Below are positions 44,821 to 57,247 of a stretch of DNA of 64,000 nucleotides, one piece after another. Source of the DNA: Dasypus novemcinctus (Eukaryota; Chordata; Mammalia; Cingulata; Dasypodidae). The notes beneath the pieces are model-generated. The model ran no database searches and had not been told where the DNA came from. It saw only the letters and a list, made by a program, of their open reading frames with translations. The stretch's first letter is position 1. Every line of letters begins with the position of its first letter. The stretch is taken from positions 23,403,278-23,467,277 of the forward strand of contig NC_080689.1 in assembly GCF_030445035.2 (NCBI RefSeq). The letters run 5' to 3'. Both the position numbers and the translations under genes were made by a program.

Positions 44821-46932
44821 ATCCTCTCTTCTGTGGCCTATTGATTTTTGACAAGGCTGCTAAGACCACTCAATTGAGAAAGAATAGTCTTTTCAACAAA
44901 TGGTTCTGGGAGAATTTTTTATCCCTATGCAAATGAATGAAAGAGAACCCCTATAAAAAATTAACCCAAATAGATGAAATACCTAATCAGGACTATAAAA
45001 CTTCTAGAAGTAAATGTACAGGAAGATCTTTGGGATCTTGTACTGGGCAGTGGTTACTTGGACTTTATACCCAGAGCACAAGCTGTAAAAGAAAAAATAG
45101 ATAAATGGAACCTCCTCAAAATTAAAAAACTTTTGTATATTAAAAGATTTTGTCATTAAAGTGAAAAGACAACCTACTCAATGGGAGAAAATTTTTGGAA
45201 ACCATGTATCTGATAAGGGTTTAATATCCAAAATGTACAATGAAGTCCTATAAATAAGTAAAGAAGCCCTCAAAAATTAAATGCCAAACAAGCCAATTAA
45301 AAATGGGCAAAAGACTTGAGTAGACATTTCTCCAAAGAGCCTATATAAACGGCCAAAATTACATGAAAAGGTGCTCAACATCACTAGCTTTTAAGGGAAT
45401 GCAAATCAAAATCACAGTAAGATAAAATTTCATACCTCTAGAATGGCTATAATATACAAAACCAAAAACTACAAGTGTTGGAGAGGATGTGGAGAAATAG
45501 GAATACTAATTCCTTGATGACAGGAATATAAAATGGTACAGCTGCTGTGGAGGATAGTCTGACAGTTCCCAGAAAGCGAAGTATAGAATTACCATATAAA
45601 CTGGAATTCTGCTACTAGGCATATACCCAGAAGAAGTGAAAGCAAGGACTCAAACCAATGTCCATAGCAGCATTATTTACAATTGCCAAAAGACAGAAGA
45701 AACCCAGTGTGCATCAACCAATGAATGGATAAACAAAATGTGGTATACACATACAATGGAATATTATTCAGTTGGAATGAAGTCCTGATCCATGCTACAA
45801 CATGGATGAACCTTGAGGATATTATGCTGAGTGAAATAAGCCAGGCACAAAAGACAAATATTGTATAATCTCACTGATATGAAATAATTATAGTAAGTAA
45901 ACTCATCAAGTTAGAATCTAGAACATAGGTTAATGGGATAGATTGGGGCTATAGAACAAGGAGTTTTCACTTAGTTTGTATAGAATTTCAATTTAGATTG
46001 ATTGTAAAGATTTAGAAATGAATTTTGGTAATGGCAGCACATTATTATGAGGTTAATTAACAGCAATAAATTATATAGGTGATTGTGATTAAAAGGGGAA
46101 ATTTTAGCTCATATATTTTACTAGAATAAAAATTAATTTATGAAACAGGATTGTATAATATAGTGAACCTTAATATAGATGATGGGCAATAGATAATAAT
46201 GCAAGTAATATAAGTATAAGAATATTCTTTCATGAATTATAACAAATGTATGACACAAATACACAGTGTTAATATTAGGATGGTATATGGAAAAAATGCA
46301 CCTATTGTAAACTATCGGCAATACTTAATAGTATTATTTTAGTACTCTCTCAACAATTGTAACAAAGGTTCTACTGTTAAAAACAAATTAGTACAGGGGA
46401 GTAGCTCAAGTGGGAGTTACTACTAATTTGTAAGGTGTTTAATTTGGGTGTGAAATTGCTCTGGAATTAGACAGTGGTGATGGTTACACGACTTTGTAAA
46501 TATATCAAAAATCATTGAAAGGTATACTTTAAATGGGTGAATTTTATGATATGTGAATTATATTTCACTTAAAACTAAAAGTCCATGTGTTCATTTGGTT
46601 CAGGTGTTTCCTCCTCCACCAGATTCATCTCCACCAATGAGCCAAGAGTTTAAGACCAGAAACTGGGATTTTGTGGGAAATCCTAAGGGCACATGGAGCT
46701 CTGAGAAATAAAAGCATTTTTAGCATATGGCTTTCAATAAAACAACAAAAAATGAGTCTGCTTCCAGAGATTAAAATATGCCAGGTAGAAAGTATATCCA
46801 TGAGAGAATGGGGCATTAGGGAATAGAACAGTTGTTTTTTGTGGTTGCATGGAGAGTGGTGGTCAATAGAGACAAGCAAGTGAGTGATAAAGGATTTTCA
46901 TAAAAGGGTAAGGAATTTGGACTTTTTTATGT

Positions 46933-47505
46933 TGTGGCAGTTTGAGATTATTTATGAACCCCCAAAAAGGTAAGGATTTTGTTTGTAAATTGATCTGTTC
47001 CTCTGGGAGTGATACCCTTTGATTGTATTAGACTAAGCTGAGATGTCTTTGATTAAATGATGCTAAGATTAAAGCTTTGATTTGACCATATCAGTAGAGT
47101 ATAACTCAGGATAAGTCCCTGTCCCCAAAGTGGGCTGTATAAAAGGGCACTCACTCAAGAAGACACAGAAGAAGATACATGGGAAGAGAGAGCTCCAGAG
47201 ATGCCAGAGAAGAGAACTTTACTTTGTCATGACATGGAAGAAGAGAGAACTTTGATCATGCAGCCTCGGGAAGAGAGACAAACCCTATGCCAACCTGTGA
47301 CAGAGAGAGAGGAAGGCTGAACCTTCACAGAGATTGGCAACCATCTTGCTTCAACACTTGGCAATTCACTTTGGTGAGAAACTAACTTTGAGTTGGACTC
47401 TTCAGGGCCATGTAACTGCAAGCTTTTACCCCCAAATAAATACCCTTTATAAAAGCCAACGGATTTCTGATACTTTGCATCAGCACCCCTTTGGCTGACT
47501 AATAC
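46933..47505 (+). mobile_element. Solo LTR, ERVL-type
   Basis: Starts tgtggcagtttgagatta and ends ctttggctgactaatac. It is the same family as the outer LTR at 30645. The AATAAA at 47435-47440 follows 'acccccaa'. The duplication is imperfect (tatgt on the left, taatgt on the right), so the right edge is within a few bases. Confidence 0.82.
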
Positions 47506-47904
47506 TAATGTAGATCAAGTAGTTTCAAAACCTAGCATTTTGGAACCTGAGATACTTTTGAAAAATAAAGATTCAACATTTTTCAGTACTACCACTTCAA
47601 AGACGCTGTTTCTAAACATTTCATAGGAGGTAACCCCTCAGAGTATTCTAATATGTAGCCAGTTTCCAGAAATGCTCTTCTAGGTGATGATTGTTACAAG
47701 AATTCTGGTTAAGAAATGAGTAGGGTCTGACTTAAGAGTGGCAATGAAGGTATAAAGGAAGGGACAGATTAGAGGGATATCTAGAGGGGCCTAGTAAAAT
47801 TCATTACACAAATTCATTTATTCCACATATTTTCATTTAATACCGACTTTGTATGAAGTACAGGACTAAAATGGTAAAAATCAGTCCTCATGGAGCTTTC
47901 ATTA

Positions 47905-48071
47905 TATTTTACAAAATACAGAGTATACGAAGGAGGAATAATTTAAATGATAGTTCTTACTTTTCTAGCAAGATGGGCTGGGTAATTGACACTATTCATT
48001 AAGATAGGGAAAACAATAATTGTACCAGCAAATATTTATATGCCTGGCAAGGGCTCTATACACATTCACTC
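47905..48071 (+). repeat. Inverted repeat, left arm (about 165 bp)
   Basis: The reverse complement matches 48571-48732 at roughly 80% by eye, from 'tattttacaaaat' to 'cacattcactc'. It includes the shared 'tttctagcaagatgggct' and 'tgtaccagcaaa' blocks. The last 40 bases are the start of a MIR. Confidence 0.85.
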
Positions 48072-48245
48072 AGTTTTTCATTATAATAACTATATAAGGA
48101 AGATCCTACGTCATCATTCCTGCTTCAGAGATGTGGAAACTCTGACTCAGGGAGGGGAGCAGATCACTTCATCTACTACCACTAGGAGTGGTGGAGCCAG
48201 GATTAAACCAAGTATTCTGGTTCCAGGGAGAGACTATAATGAAGT
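48030..48245 (+). mobile_element. MIR SINE
   Basis: MIR-like order: 'gcctggcaagggctctatac', 'cttcagagatgtggaaactc', 'agtggtggagccaggattaa', 'ttctggttccagggag'. Ancient and diverged. Confidence 0.72.
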
Positions 48246-48570
48246 TAATACTCTGCTCAACCAAAAATCTCACTTTTATTGGATTATTGTACCCCTGACT
48301 CCCATCTCCAGGGTTCTCAATATCTATTCTAGGGCAAACATTCCTCACTGGGGGTTATATATGAGTTTTTGGAGGTCCATGAACCTTTGAAATCGATGGA
48401 AATTTTGCATGTGCAGGCTTATTTGCATTCTTCTTGGTGAGAGAATCTGCAACTGCAATAAAATGAATCTAAGGAAAAAAAAACAGTTTAAAGATCTCTC
48501 TTCTGGCAAGCATTCTTCACATGTATGATGAAATACTTGGGGGGAAGCTTCCTGTGGAAGCATTCTTTTA

Positions 48571-48732
48571 GAGTGAATGTGTATAAAGCCCTTGCCTGGC
48601 ACATACATGTTTGCTGGTACAGTTATTGTATTCCCTGTCTTATGAATAGCAAGACCTAGCCCATCTTGCTAGAAAGGTGAGAGTTATCACTGAATTTCTT
48701 CCTTCTCCATACATCCTATATTTTGTAAAATA
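48571..48732 (-). repeat. Inverted repeat, right arm
   Basis: Partner of 47905-48071, about 500 bp away. It contains the same upstream non-repeat sequence plus only the first part of the MIR. Confidence 0.85.
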
Positions 48733-49329
48733 GAATAAAAGATGCCTCTTCTCTCCTCCCACCCTCCTTTCTAGCACTCTTCTGAGCATGCTACAGAGTA
48801 CAATCAGTGAGGCTGCTTCCAACCATAATGCTAAAATCAGGACCCAATACATGGAGAAAGCATGAATCTGTTCCTTTGCTACCTCACTACCTAACACATT
48901 AAACTAAGATTTTATGAATTAATCAGAATGTCTGAATGTGACTTTTTCTCACCCCATTGATTCACATCTCCCACACTAACTCAGCTCTCTGGAAGAGTGT
49001 ATCTAAGTATAGTTCCCATCAACTTCAAAGAAGGTTCTTGCCTTGAATGAACACTAAGGTTTAAGAAGGCAGCAGAAGTTAGTCTTCGGTATCTCAGTGA
49101 AGACGGCTTTTCCCAGGAGAGGCATGTTCCTTCTAATAGTCCAGTCTTTCAAGGCAAAATTCTAATTTCAAAACATCTGCCCAGTTGTTTAATTTTTAGA
49201 GAAGTTCTCAGATGTTTTGCAAAAGAAGTATCTAGTATTGCTTCAGGGCTTGGGGGAAGGAAGAAAAGAAGAGAAAATTTTTGAAGGCAGGCCTGGTACT
49301 TAAAGAATGTTTTTCAAAAATTAGTTTAT

Positions 49330-49475
49330 CACCAAAGATGCTTGAATCTGAAAAGCAGAAATTCTTGGGACCCACACAAAAGTTCTGAACCGGAATCCCC
49401 CTAGAATCTGCATTGTTAACCAGTATTCCAGGTAATTCTTATGCACGCTAAGGTGATTTAGATGACAGGGAATAT
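49330..49475 (+). mobile_element. MER5-like hAT DNA transposon fragment
   Basis: Contains 'ctagaatctgcattgttaac' and 'ttccaggtaattcttatgca', the familiar MER5-type core order. Ends are estimated. Confidence 0.55.
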
Positions 49476-50384
49476 GTGAGGTTAGATCTTTATAGAAGAG
49501 TGCCGAAATCACAGGACTCCATACCAGATTGCCAGAAGTCATTCAGCCCAACTACTAGTTCCTCCTACCTCCTGGACAACCTCAAGGGCAGAGCAATCAA
49601 TGACTACCAAAGGGATATGCTGAGGCAGTCCCTGTGGCCACCTGACTTTCAGCATCACTGACTGAATCCCATCTTGAAGTAAATGCTATGGGCTGGAGAG
49701 ATCCCACATATTTTCTTACACACCTAACTGTCTTGTGGCACATTTAGCAGCATACACTTTGCAAACCAACAGTCTCCTTTGGGTAAACATTATTTCAAAA
49801 TCTTGTGAGAACAAAGGTTTCAGAGCATAAAGGTGGAAGAAAGGATTGTGTTTTAAATCCCTCTCTCCATACCATTAAACTTCCAGCTATTTATCTTGGA
49901 CTGAACAAACAAATGAAAGTGGGGGAGAGATACAACTTCCAAAACTCAACATTTTGGATAGTTAAGTAACATGGAAAATGTTCTCCTCCATTTTTCCCAA
50001 CTGTCAAGTCTTACTTTGACCTCCATTGTTTTCAGTCAATTCTGAGGCAATATTTTCAGTCATCTGACTTTCTCAGTGCCTGACCACCAGCTCTTATCTC
50101 ACTCAACTCCAGAACCACACACCATCTCCATTTTATTATCTCCCCCCAACATTCATACTTCCCTACAGTGCCAAACTTTAGGGTCTGCTCATCCTCTCCA
50201 ATGAATAGTGATCTCTGAGACCTTTTTGTTCTTCTACCTTTTCCATACCATTTCTGTAAGAGGAATAGTGCTGATCAGGGACAAACAAGGCTGAAGAGTG
50301 TTTGATTTTCTTTAACTTTCTTTGATATAGCTGTCATAGAGGTCTATATATTACAATCATGAACTTAAGAGTAGCAGAAGTATA

Positions 50385-50560
50385 ATAATAAAATAGCTAA
50401 CATCCATCATGGTCGCTATGTTGCCAGCACTGTGTTAATATACAGTGTGTCATTTAATTCTTCTTATAATTCAGTGAGTTGTGTTCCATTATCCCCATTT
50501 TAGAGATGAGGAAACTGAGGTTTGACTCAGTTGAAAGGTCATACAGATATTTGGTGAACC
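50385..50560 (+). mobile_element. MIR SINE
   Basis: Has 'tgccagcactgtgttaatat' and 'ccccattttagagatgagga', then 'aactgagg', a clear MIR core. Confidence 0.8.
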
Positions 50561-53240
50561 TATTATGTCATAAGAATCCACTCAGAACTGTTTGATTTCA
50601 TATCACACACTCTTTTGCTCATTTAGTTTTAAATAATATGAATTTGCCTGCAAATCACAAAATACCTTAGACAAGATGGGTTAATTATTTCAAATAAAGA
50701 AGACTGTAGTTAGGTGTCTCTATGATTAGTTAAATTATGAACTCTCCAGTGTTAGAGTTCTGGGTCATATTTTTTGAGACTTTCTGGTCTTCCCTCATGA
50801 TCATAACATGGCTCCCATGTCACCAAATATCAATTTCTTCATATGACAACATCAAGAGACAGAAAGGAAATGGGGAGGATGTCTCTTCCTACATGCCTCT
50901 CTTTTTAAAGGAAGAAAAATCTTTCCCAGAATTCCAAGCAGGCATCCTTTTCTAATTCATGGGTCAGAAATGTGTGGCAATCCCCTCTGCCTCCAAAAAT
51001 CAGTCATTGGCAAAGCAGAATAGCCTATCCTGTTCATTCTAATCCTGATTCTGTCCATGGGGCTTGTGAAGAAGCCCACCCTCCCTAAGCATATTGCAAC
51101 CTACCCTATTCTCTAAACAAAATCATAGTCTACCTGCCACACATTATGTCTTTTAATTTTTTGAGAAAATTCACAATGCCTCCACACTCATGGATTCTCC
51201 AGAATTTCTTTTACCTATACAGGGCTGAATCTTCAGTGCCCATACCTGAAAATTCACCACATATTCTATACTGGAGAAGAAAAATTATGTAAATTTTAGT
51301 GCATTTTAATCAGGTAGACAAAGTAAATAAAATGATAAATATAAGACTCATTTTCAAATAATTCTAAAGTGATATCAAAAAATGAAAAAGTCAATTACCT
51401 TTCAATTTATAATATTTTACTCTATTTCATTTTAAGCCTCTCCTATTATCCTTTATAGTTGTTTCACAGATTTCCTCTTTTCTTTTACAAACTTCTACTT
51501 TCTCAAAGTTTCTTTATGGTCTTTCTCTGGTTTGTGCCACAACAGTTATTTATGAATGAGAGATGTTATAATTTTTTCTGTTATCCCTTAAACTGTCTAA
51601 GTACTGTCACAAAAAAATTGTTATTTCCCTGCTTTGTTCCAAATTGTTCAAATACTGTCACAAAATACAAATGTGTCTGGATAACTGGGAGTTTATGTAA
51701 TTGGGTAGTTTATCACATTGAGAGATTCAGATTCTGAGTGTTGAGTAATTGGGATCTCTGCGTAAGAATATTTTATTTATGGATAATTTCTTTTTTTCCT
51801 TTGTATAACAAACCTATTTGGCTTGCTGGACCCTTTGGGAGTAGAGAAGCCTTCTGTAATCTTTAATCTCTCACTACTCTGGCCCATATTCACTGCAACC
51901 ACATGTATCTTCTTGCTGCTCCTGGCCTTTAGTTATCCTTTCAAAACCCCAAGTTGCCCTGACTCACTAATCTACCATTCCTGCTTTAAGATCTAAAGTA
52001 AGATTCAGTATTTTAGGAAATGTACCCATTTTTAGAGAAATATTTCTTATTCCAAATCATTCTTTCCACTCTTTATGATCTCATAATCCACAAATTTATA
52101 TTTTTAGGTTAGAAACGAATATAGAAAATTTTCTACTCTATAAATTGGTAACTTGAGCTTGTATAAAGGGAGGCAGCTTGCTCATGGTTACACAGATCCT
52201 TAAGACTTTAAAAGGTTTTCTGCTTTCAAAATCCAGATAAGAATGGGGCAGCTGGTGGGGAACCAATTGAGAAGGAGTAAAGCAATGAGAACTGGAGGTA
52301 TGGGAGTCAAAGAATGGAGGGAGAGAGGAAAACTGCCGTCTAGTGACTGATGAAACCGAATAGCATGGACTCAGTATTTCCCTGTCCTTTATTGTAGATC
52401 CTCCTCTCACCAACCTATGGTTAATTTTCCTCTGAATAGCACCTACCCTTTTAAACATCATCACTACCACTAATTCAGGGCTGCTGGGCAATCTGTTACT
52501 AAATTTTTCAGGGAAAACAACTGTTTTCTGCAAAACTTATCTCAATAAAAATAACACTACATAGAAGATTCCATTACTTATGTCTTGTTAGGTTGCAAGT
52601 GACCAAAAATCAAATTTCAATTCTGTGTTAAGCAATAAGGCTCAGGCAACCAAAAATATTGCCAGGATTCTTACCTACCACCCCTTGATTCTTCTTTTCT
52701 CTGCACACCAGCCTCATTATCACAGATTGATGGTCAACATAGTAAGAAACCTCAAAACTCCATCAGCAGAAACCCAGTTCCAAAAGGAACAAAATGACCC
52801 TGGTGCTCATCCTGGTAGAATATATGTCTGGCCCAATCTGTCTAGTGGTGGCTTGAGGAACTCACCAGCCCAGAACTTACCCTGAGTATAAAAGGAAGCT
52901 CAAAGAGCTCTCCTACAGAACACTGAGGGAAAGCAGTCATGTCATGCTGCCTGGGCCAAGGGATTGCTGGCTGTAGACTATAACGTGCATTTACAGGGAC
53001 CATGAGGAAACTATTTCCTAGGAAAGAGAGGACGTTGGTAACCATGTAAATGAAAGACTTCCTAGGGTCACATGAACATGCCCCAGATAAGACACCTGCA
53101 CAGAAAGGAACTGAGAGGTCACTATGTTTTGCCCTCAAGCTATTTTCAATATAACACATTATATGGATAAGCCCTGAAAGACCATGTGCACAGGTGATCT
53201 GCAAAGAGATCACTGGGAAAAGTCTTTTCTTCTCTTTTTT
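50561..53240. other. Mostly unique non-coding sequence
   Basis: Apart from the MIR piece at 52130, nothing recognisable. Frames at 51459-51737, 52138-52533 and 52842-53213 show no domain or motif. No splice-flanked exon could be supported. Confidence 0.5.
52130..52255 (+). mobile_element. Probable MIR fragment
   Basis: 'ggcagcttgctcatggttac' followed by 'acagatcc' and 'ttctgctttcaaaatcc' resembles the MIR 3' half. It underlies the end of a minus-strand open frame. Confidence 0.5.
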
Positions 53241-53249
53241 TCATTGATT

Positions 53250-54555
53250 TCAGGCATTCAAGAAAGCCCTCTTACAACAGTAGCTGGATACAAGCTTAAG
53301 GAAAAGATCCTGCAGTGTATAAATTTTAGCAATAACACATTAAAATATCAAAATGCCCAGTTTCAACAAAAGATTACAAAACATACAAAGAAACAAAAAG
53401 TGATAGCCCAGGTGGAGAAGAATATTAAAGCATTAGAAATAATCAATGAAGAAAATCAGACCTGGGACGTAAAGACTTTTAAAATGTCCTAAATATGCTC
53501 GAAGAGCTAAAGGAAAACATGGACAAAGAACTAAAGGAAACCAGATAAACATATGAACACAAAGAGAATGTCAATAGAGAGATGGAAATTATGAAAAGGA
53601 AACAAACAGTCCTGAAGACCTCAATAATGAAAATAAAAAATTCCCCGGCAGGATTCAAAGCAGATTGGAACTGGTAGAAGAAAGAATCAGTGAGCATGAA
53701 GATAAGACAATTGAAATCATTTAAATCATTCAGACTGAGGAGCAGAAAGAAGAAAGAATGAAGAAAAGTGAATGGAGCCTGAGGAACTTGTGGGATACGA
53801 TCAAGAAACATACTAATATATTCATTTGTGGGAGAGAAGGAAGGAAGGAAGGAAGGAAGGAAGGAAGGAAGGAAGGAAGGAAGGAAGGAAGGAAGGAAGG
53901 AAGGAAGGAAGGAAGGAAGGAAGGAAGGAAGGAAGGAAGGAAGGAAGGAAGGAAGGAAGGGAGGAGAGAGAGGGGGAAGAAAAAGGGAGGGAGGGAGGAA
54001 GGAAGAAGGGAGGAAGTGAGGGAGGGAGGAAGAGAGAATATTCAAAGAAATAATGGCTGAAAAAGTTCCCAAATTTAATGAAAGGCATGAATATTCACAT
54101 CTAAAATGCTCAACCAACTCCAAACAGGATAAACTCAAATAGAACCATACCATGGCCTTTTATAATCAGATTGTCAAATGCCAAAGATAGAATTCTGAAA
54201 GTCACACAAGAGAAGCAACATGTCACATACAAAGAAGCCTCAATAAGCTTGAGTGCTAATTTCTCATCTGAAACCATGGAGGCAAGAAGACAATGGGATG
54301 ACATACTTAAAGATAGATAATCAGATAGAGAATAGAGAGATACACAGAGAGAAAGAAAGAAAGAAAGAAAGATATAGAGAGATTGATAGAATGATAGGAC
54401 AAATGTAACAAAAAGTTAAAATTGGTGGATCTGGGCATCTGATGGGTGGGGATAGGTAGAGGTATGATGGAGTTCTCTGTATGGGAGTTTGTATTATTTT
54501 TGTAATTTCCTGTAAGTTTGGATGTATTTAAGAATAAAAAATTTTTAAAAATTAT
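53250..54555 (+). mobile_element. Old L1 ORF1 region joined to an L1 3' end, sense
   Basis: ORF1-like A-rich coding text ('gtagaagaaagaatcagtga' at 53674, as in the L1 at 29875) is interrupted by a GAAG microsatellite and resumes to about 54300. A typical L1 tail ('ttctctgtatgggagtttg' at 54473, then aataaaaaattttt) ends near 54555. ORF2 is missing, so an internal deletion is likely. Confidence 0.65.
53837..53961. repeat. (GAAG)n microsatellite, about 31 units
   Basis: A pure 4-bp repeat of about 125 bp, followed by a degenerate purine tract to about 54040. It produces long low-complexity open frames on both strands that are not genes. Confidence 0.97.
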
Positions 54556-54559
54556 CACC

Positions 54560-56100
54560 ACATGATATTTCTCTGATGCATTTAATATTTTGTGGGTTGT
54601 TTTTTTTTATCTTTCTCTGATATTAAACCACCCCTTTCTTTTGCATTTAGTAGATAAAGCTTTTCCTTTTCCTTTGATTTTCAATCCATGTAACTTTTTT
54701 TTCCAGTTATAGTTCTTATAAAAAAACATATCACTGGACTTTATCTTTTAATTGGAAAATTCAATCTATTTACATTCATTGTAAAAAGTGATGTTTCCCA
54801 TCTGTGGGAATAGATTCCCATCTATTTTTGTGTTAATTCTTTGTTAATCTTTTTCCTTTTCTTAGGTTTTCTGTTTTCACTGGATTGAACAAATTACTTT
54901 TGTGTTCTATTTATTTTGCTTTATATTTCAAATCTACTCCCTATATACACTAATAATTTGGAAATCATATTTCTCTCTTTCTGCTAATTCATCATCTTTC
55001 TATTTTAATAGTCATATATAAGCCCATATTTCTCTGCTATTTTACCAAAATCAACGGTACTTCAACCATTTCCCACAAAGACAGGATCTTAAGAATATTT
55101 CAGTCTCTCACATTCTCTCACCATTTCTTAATCCTAGATTTTTCTGCACTAATTTACAAATATGATTTCATATTATAGTTCAGTTTTTCCTTAGAATGTG
55201 TCTCTTCTCAGTGTCCTTATTTAATACTAATATTACAACTCACAACCACTTTATCCTCAGTCACCTAGAGCTACTTATATTTTTTCCTAGATTCATTGCT
55301 CACCACTGTTTATTATATTCCTTATCTACTCAATTTTACTATTTTTTTATGCTGGAGTATATTCTTAAGTAATTTGAATGAGAACATAAGGAGTACACAT
55401 TCAGTTATTACATATCCAAAATATTTCTTCTTTGTCATCATATAAATGCTAACTTTTTGTATAACAGAATTTTTATACCATAGTATTTTCTCCCTCAAAT
55501 GTTTATAAATATTATTCCACTAGCTTTTATTGTGGCATATAAGAAGTCAAAGTCAAATTGATTCCTTTTTTATCATGTGTAAACTGTTCTAGCTGTCTGA
55601 AAACATTTTATGTTTTTTCCCATCCACAGAAACCAGAAATTTCACAAAGATATGTCTAGATATGTCTTTTTCATAATTTCTGCCTAGCTCTTGGTAAGTC
55701 CTTTTGAACTTTTTTTTTTAGATTGGGGGCTGAAGTTTATTACATTGATTATTGATTCCACTCCCGTCTGCTCCTTCTTCTCCTTTTGGAATGCTGATTA
55801 TTTGCATATTATTTCTCCTATGACAGTCCTCCATGTCTCTCATCTTTTCAGTAATGATTTACATTTTTTAGTATTTCTCCTTTGTGTTGAAAGAAAGTTC
55901 CTTTATTTAATCTTCTGATCACAAATTTAGTTTTTGGCAGTACTGATGCCTTTTTTTTTTCACTTTCAATGGAGCAACTTCTCCATCTGAAACCATCTGT
56001 TTCAAGTTTTCAGATTTGTCTCTCTCCTGAACCTTCTTTGCCTGCTCCTGTTAGAAAGTGAGAGTGTTCTCCACATGAACTTTCACCCAGGTCTTCATCA
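54560..56100 (-). mobile_element. L1 ORF2 5' and ORF1-region fragment, antisense
   Basis: Antisense text of the endonuclease region (54580-54900: 'ttcaatctatttacattcat') and ORF1/5' region (55400-56100: 'atttcacaaagatatgtcta'). Broken throughout. Confidence 0.6.
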
Positions 56101-56740
56101 GCAGATAGATTGACAGTTAGTGAAAGATATGATTAGACTTTCTTCAGAGGATGAGGGAGGTAACAGAGCTGAATCAAGTCCGCTGTACTGAAGCTTAGCA
56201 GGTGTAGGCTTCTCCATTATAGAGAACCATCCTCTCCCAGCTATAAGCAAGAGAAGCAATTCCATCCTACCAGATCATTTCCCTCAAACATTTGGCATCA
56301 GCAGGAAAGATGTTCCTTTTAGGGGTGCATGCAGCAAGAGGGTAGGCCAATTCTTCTCCTGCATTAGCTGAGGCCCTCCACCTAAGTTAGTCATGAGCCA
56401 GCAATTCTAACTAGAAGCTTTGGGAGACAGGCAGAGTTACCTCAAAACCCCTCTTAACACTGACAACAGCAGCACACTGAACTTGATCTTCTCATCAATG
56501 AACCTGGGTCTCATGTATTGTTTGGGATCTCTTCCAAGTTTTTCAGTGCCAGATCAGACTTAGACTACTAGTTCGGTACCCCAGTAGAGGATTGAAAGGG
56601 ACAGGAAGGTCATGACAGTGTGTGCTCAGGCTACTTTCTTTTGTTAATGTTAACCTCTGTTGTGACTGGGAGGATTTATTTCTCATGATAAAGGAAATTA
56701 TTCTTATTGTACAAAACTCAAACATTTCAGAAATATATAA

Positions 56741-57242
56741 TGTCACAGTTTGATATGGTTATGAATTCCAAAAATAGATATTGGATTATGCTTGTAATGT
56801 GATCAGTACCTGCGCATGATTGAGTTATGATTAGGGCATTGAGTCCCTACCCACCAAGGGGCATAGCAAAGAACAGAGATGAGGGCTTTTGATGTTGGAG
56901 TTTTGCTGTTGGAATTTCATGCTGAAGCCTTAAGCTGGAGCCCTGGGAAGTAAGCTCACAGAGGAAAGAGAAGCCAGCCCTAGAAAGAAGCAAGCCCTGG
57001 GAAGAAAGGAACCTTGAACCCAGAGAGAAGCAAGACCCTGGAAGGGAGGAACCCAGGAAGCCTTAACCCTGGCAGATGTCAGCAGTCATCTTGCTCCAAC
57101 ATGTGGAAATAGACTTTGGTGAGGGAAGTAACTTATGCTTTATGGCATGGTATCTGTAAGCCCCTACCCCAAATAAATACCCTTTATAAAAACCAACCCA
57201 TTTCTGATATTTGCATCAGCACCCCTTTGGCTGACTAATACA
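56741..57242 (+). mobile_element. Solo LTR, ERVL-type
   Basis: Starts tgtcacagtttgatatgg and ends ctgactaataca, with a perfect 5-bp duplication TATAA at 56736-56740 and 57243-57247. Closest relative is the inner LTR 30662-31321. The AATAAA at about 57171-57176 is the likely polyadenylation signal. Confidence 0.88.
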
Positions 57243-57247
57243 TATAA

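Larger units (their letters stand above)
40854..45950 (+). pseudogene. L1 ORF2 remnant (endonuclease/reverse transcriptase)
   Basis: ORF2 text begins with the endonuclease region (about 41200-41800: 'gctaatggagtagactcacc') and runs through RT. The best surviving frame, 43713-44102, reads [20 protein letters not shown], then [20 protein letters not shown] and [19 protein letters not shown]-terminal text continues after the 44274-44820 LTR ([34 protein letters not shown]). Two LTRs split it (42784-43227 and 44274-44820). Stops and shifts elsewhere make it non-functional. Confidence 0.8.
28190..46590 (+). mobile_element. Near full-length sense L1 split by nested insertions
   Basis: Removing 29076-29536, 30645-40853, 42784-43232 and 44274-44826 leaves about 6.7 kb in normal L1 order: 5' UTR-like (28190-29075), ORF1 (29537-30644), then ORF2 endonuclease, RT and C-terminal regions (40854-45950) and 3' end (to 46590). 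The sequence on each side of every insertion continues without loss, apart from the target duplications. Both ORFs are broken, so the element was old before or during these hits. It is the target for at least six later insertions, counting nested ones. Confidence 0.85.

Noticed and set aside
52138..52533. 131-codon minus-strand frame
   Set aside because: Its end is antisense MIR and the remainder has no recognisable feature.
53479..54153. 224-codon frame and several plus-strand frames with repeated residues
   Set aside because: They translate the GAAG microsatellite and flanking L1.
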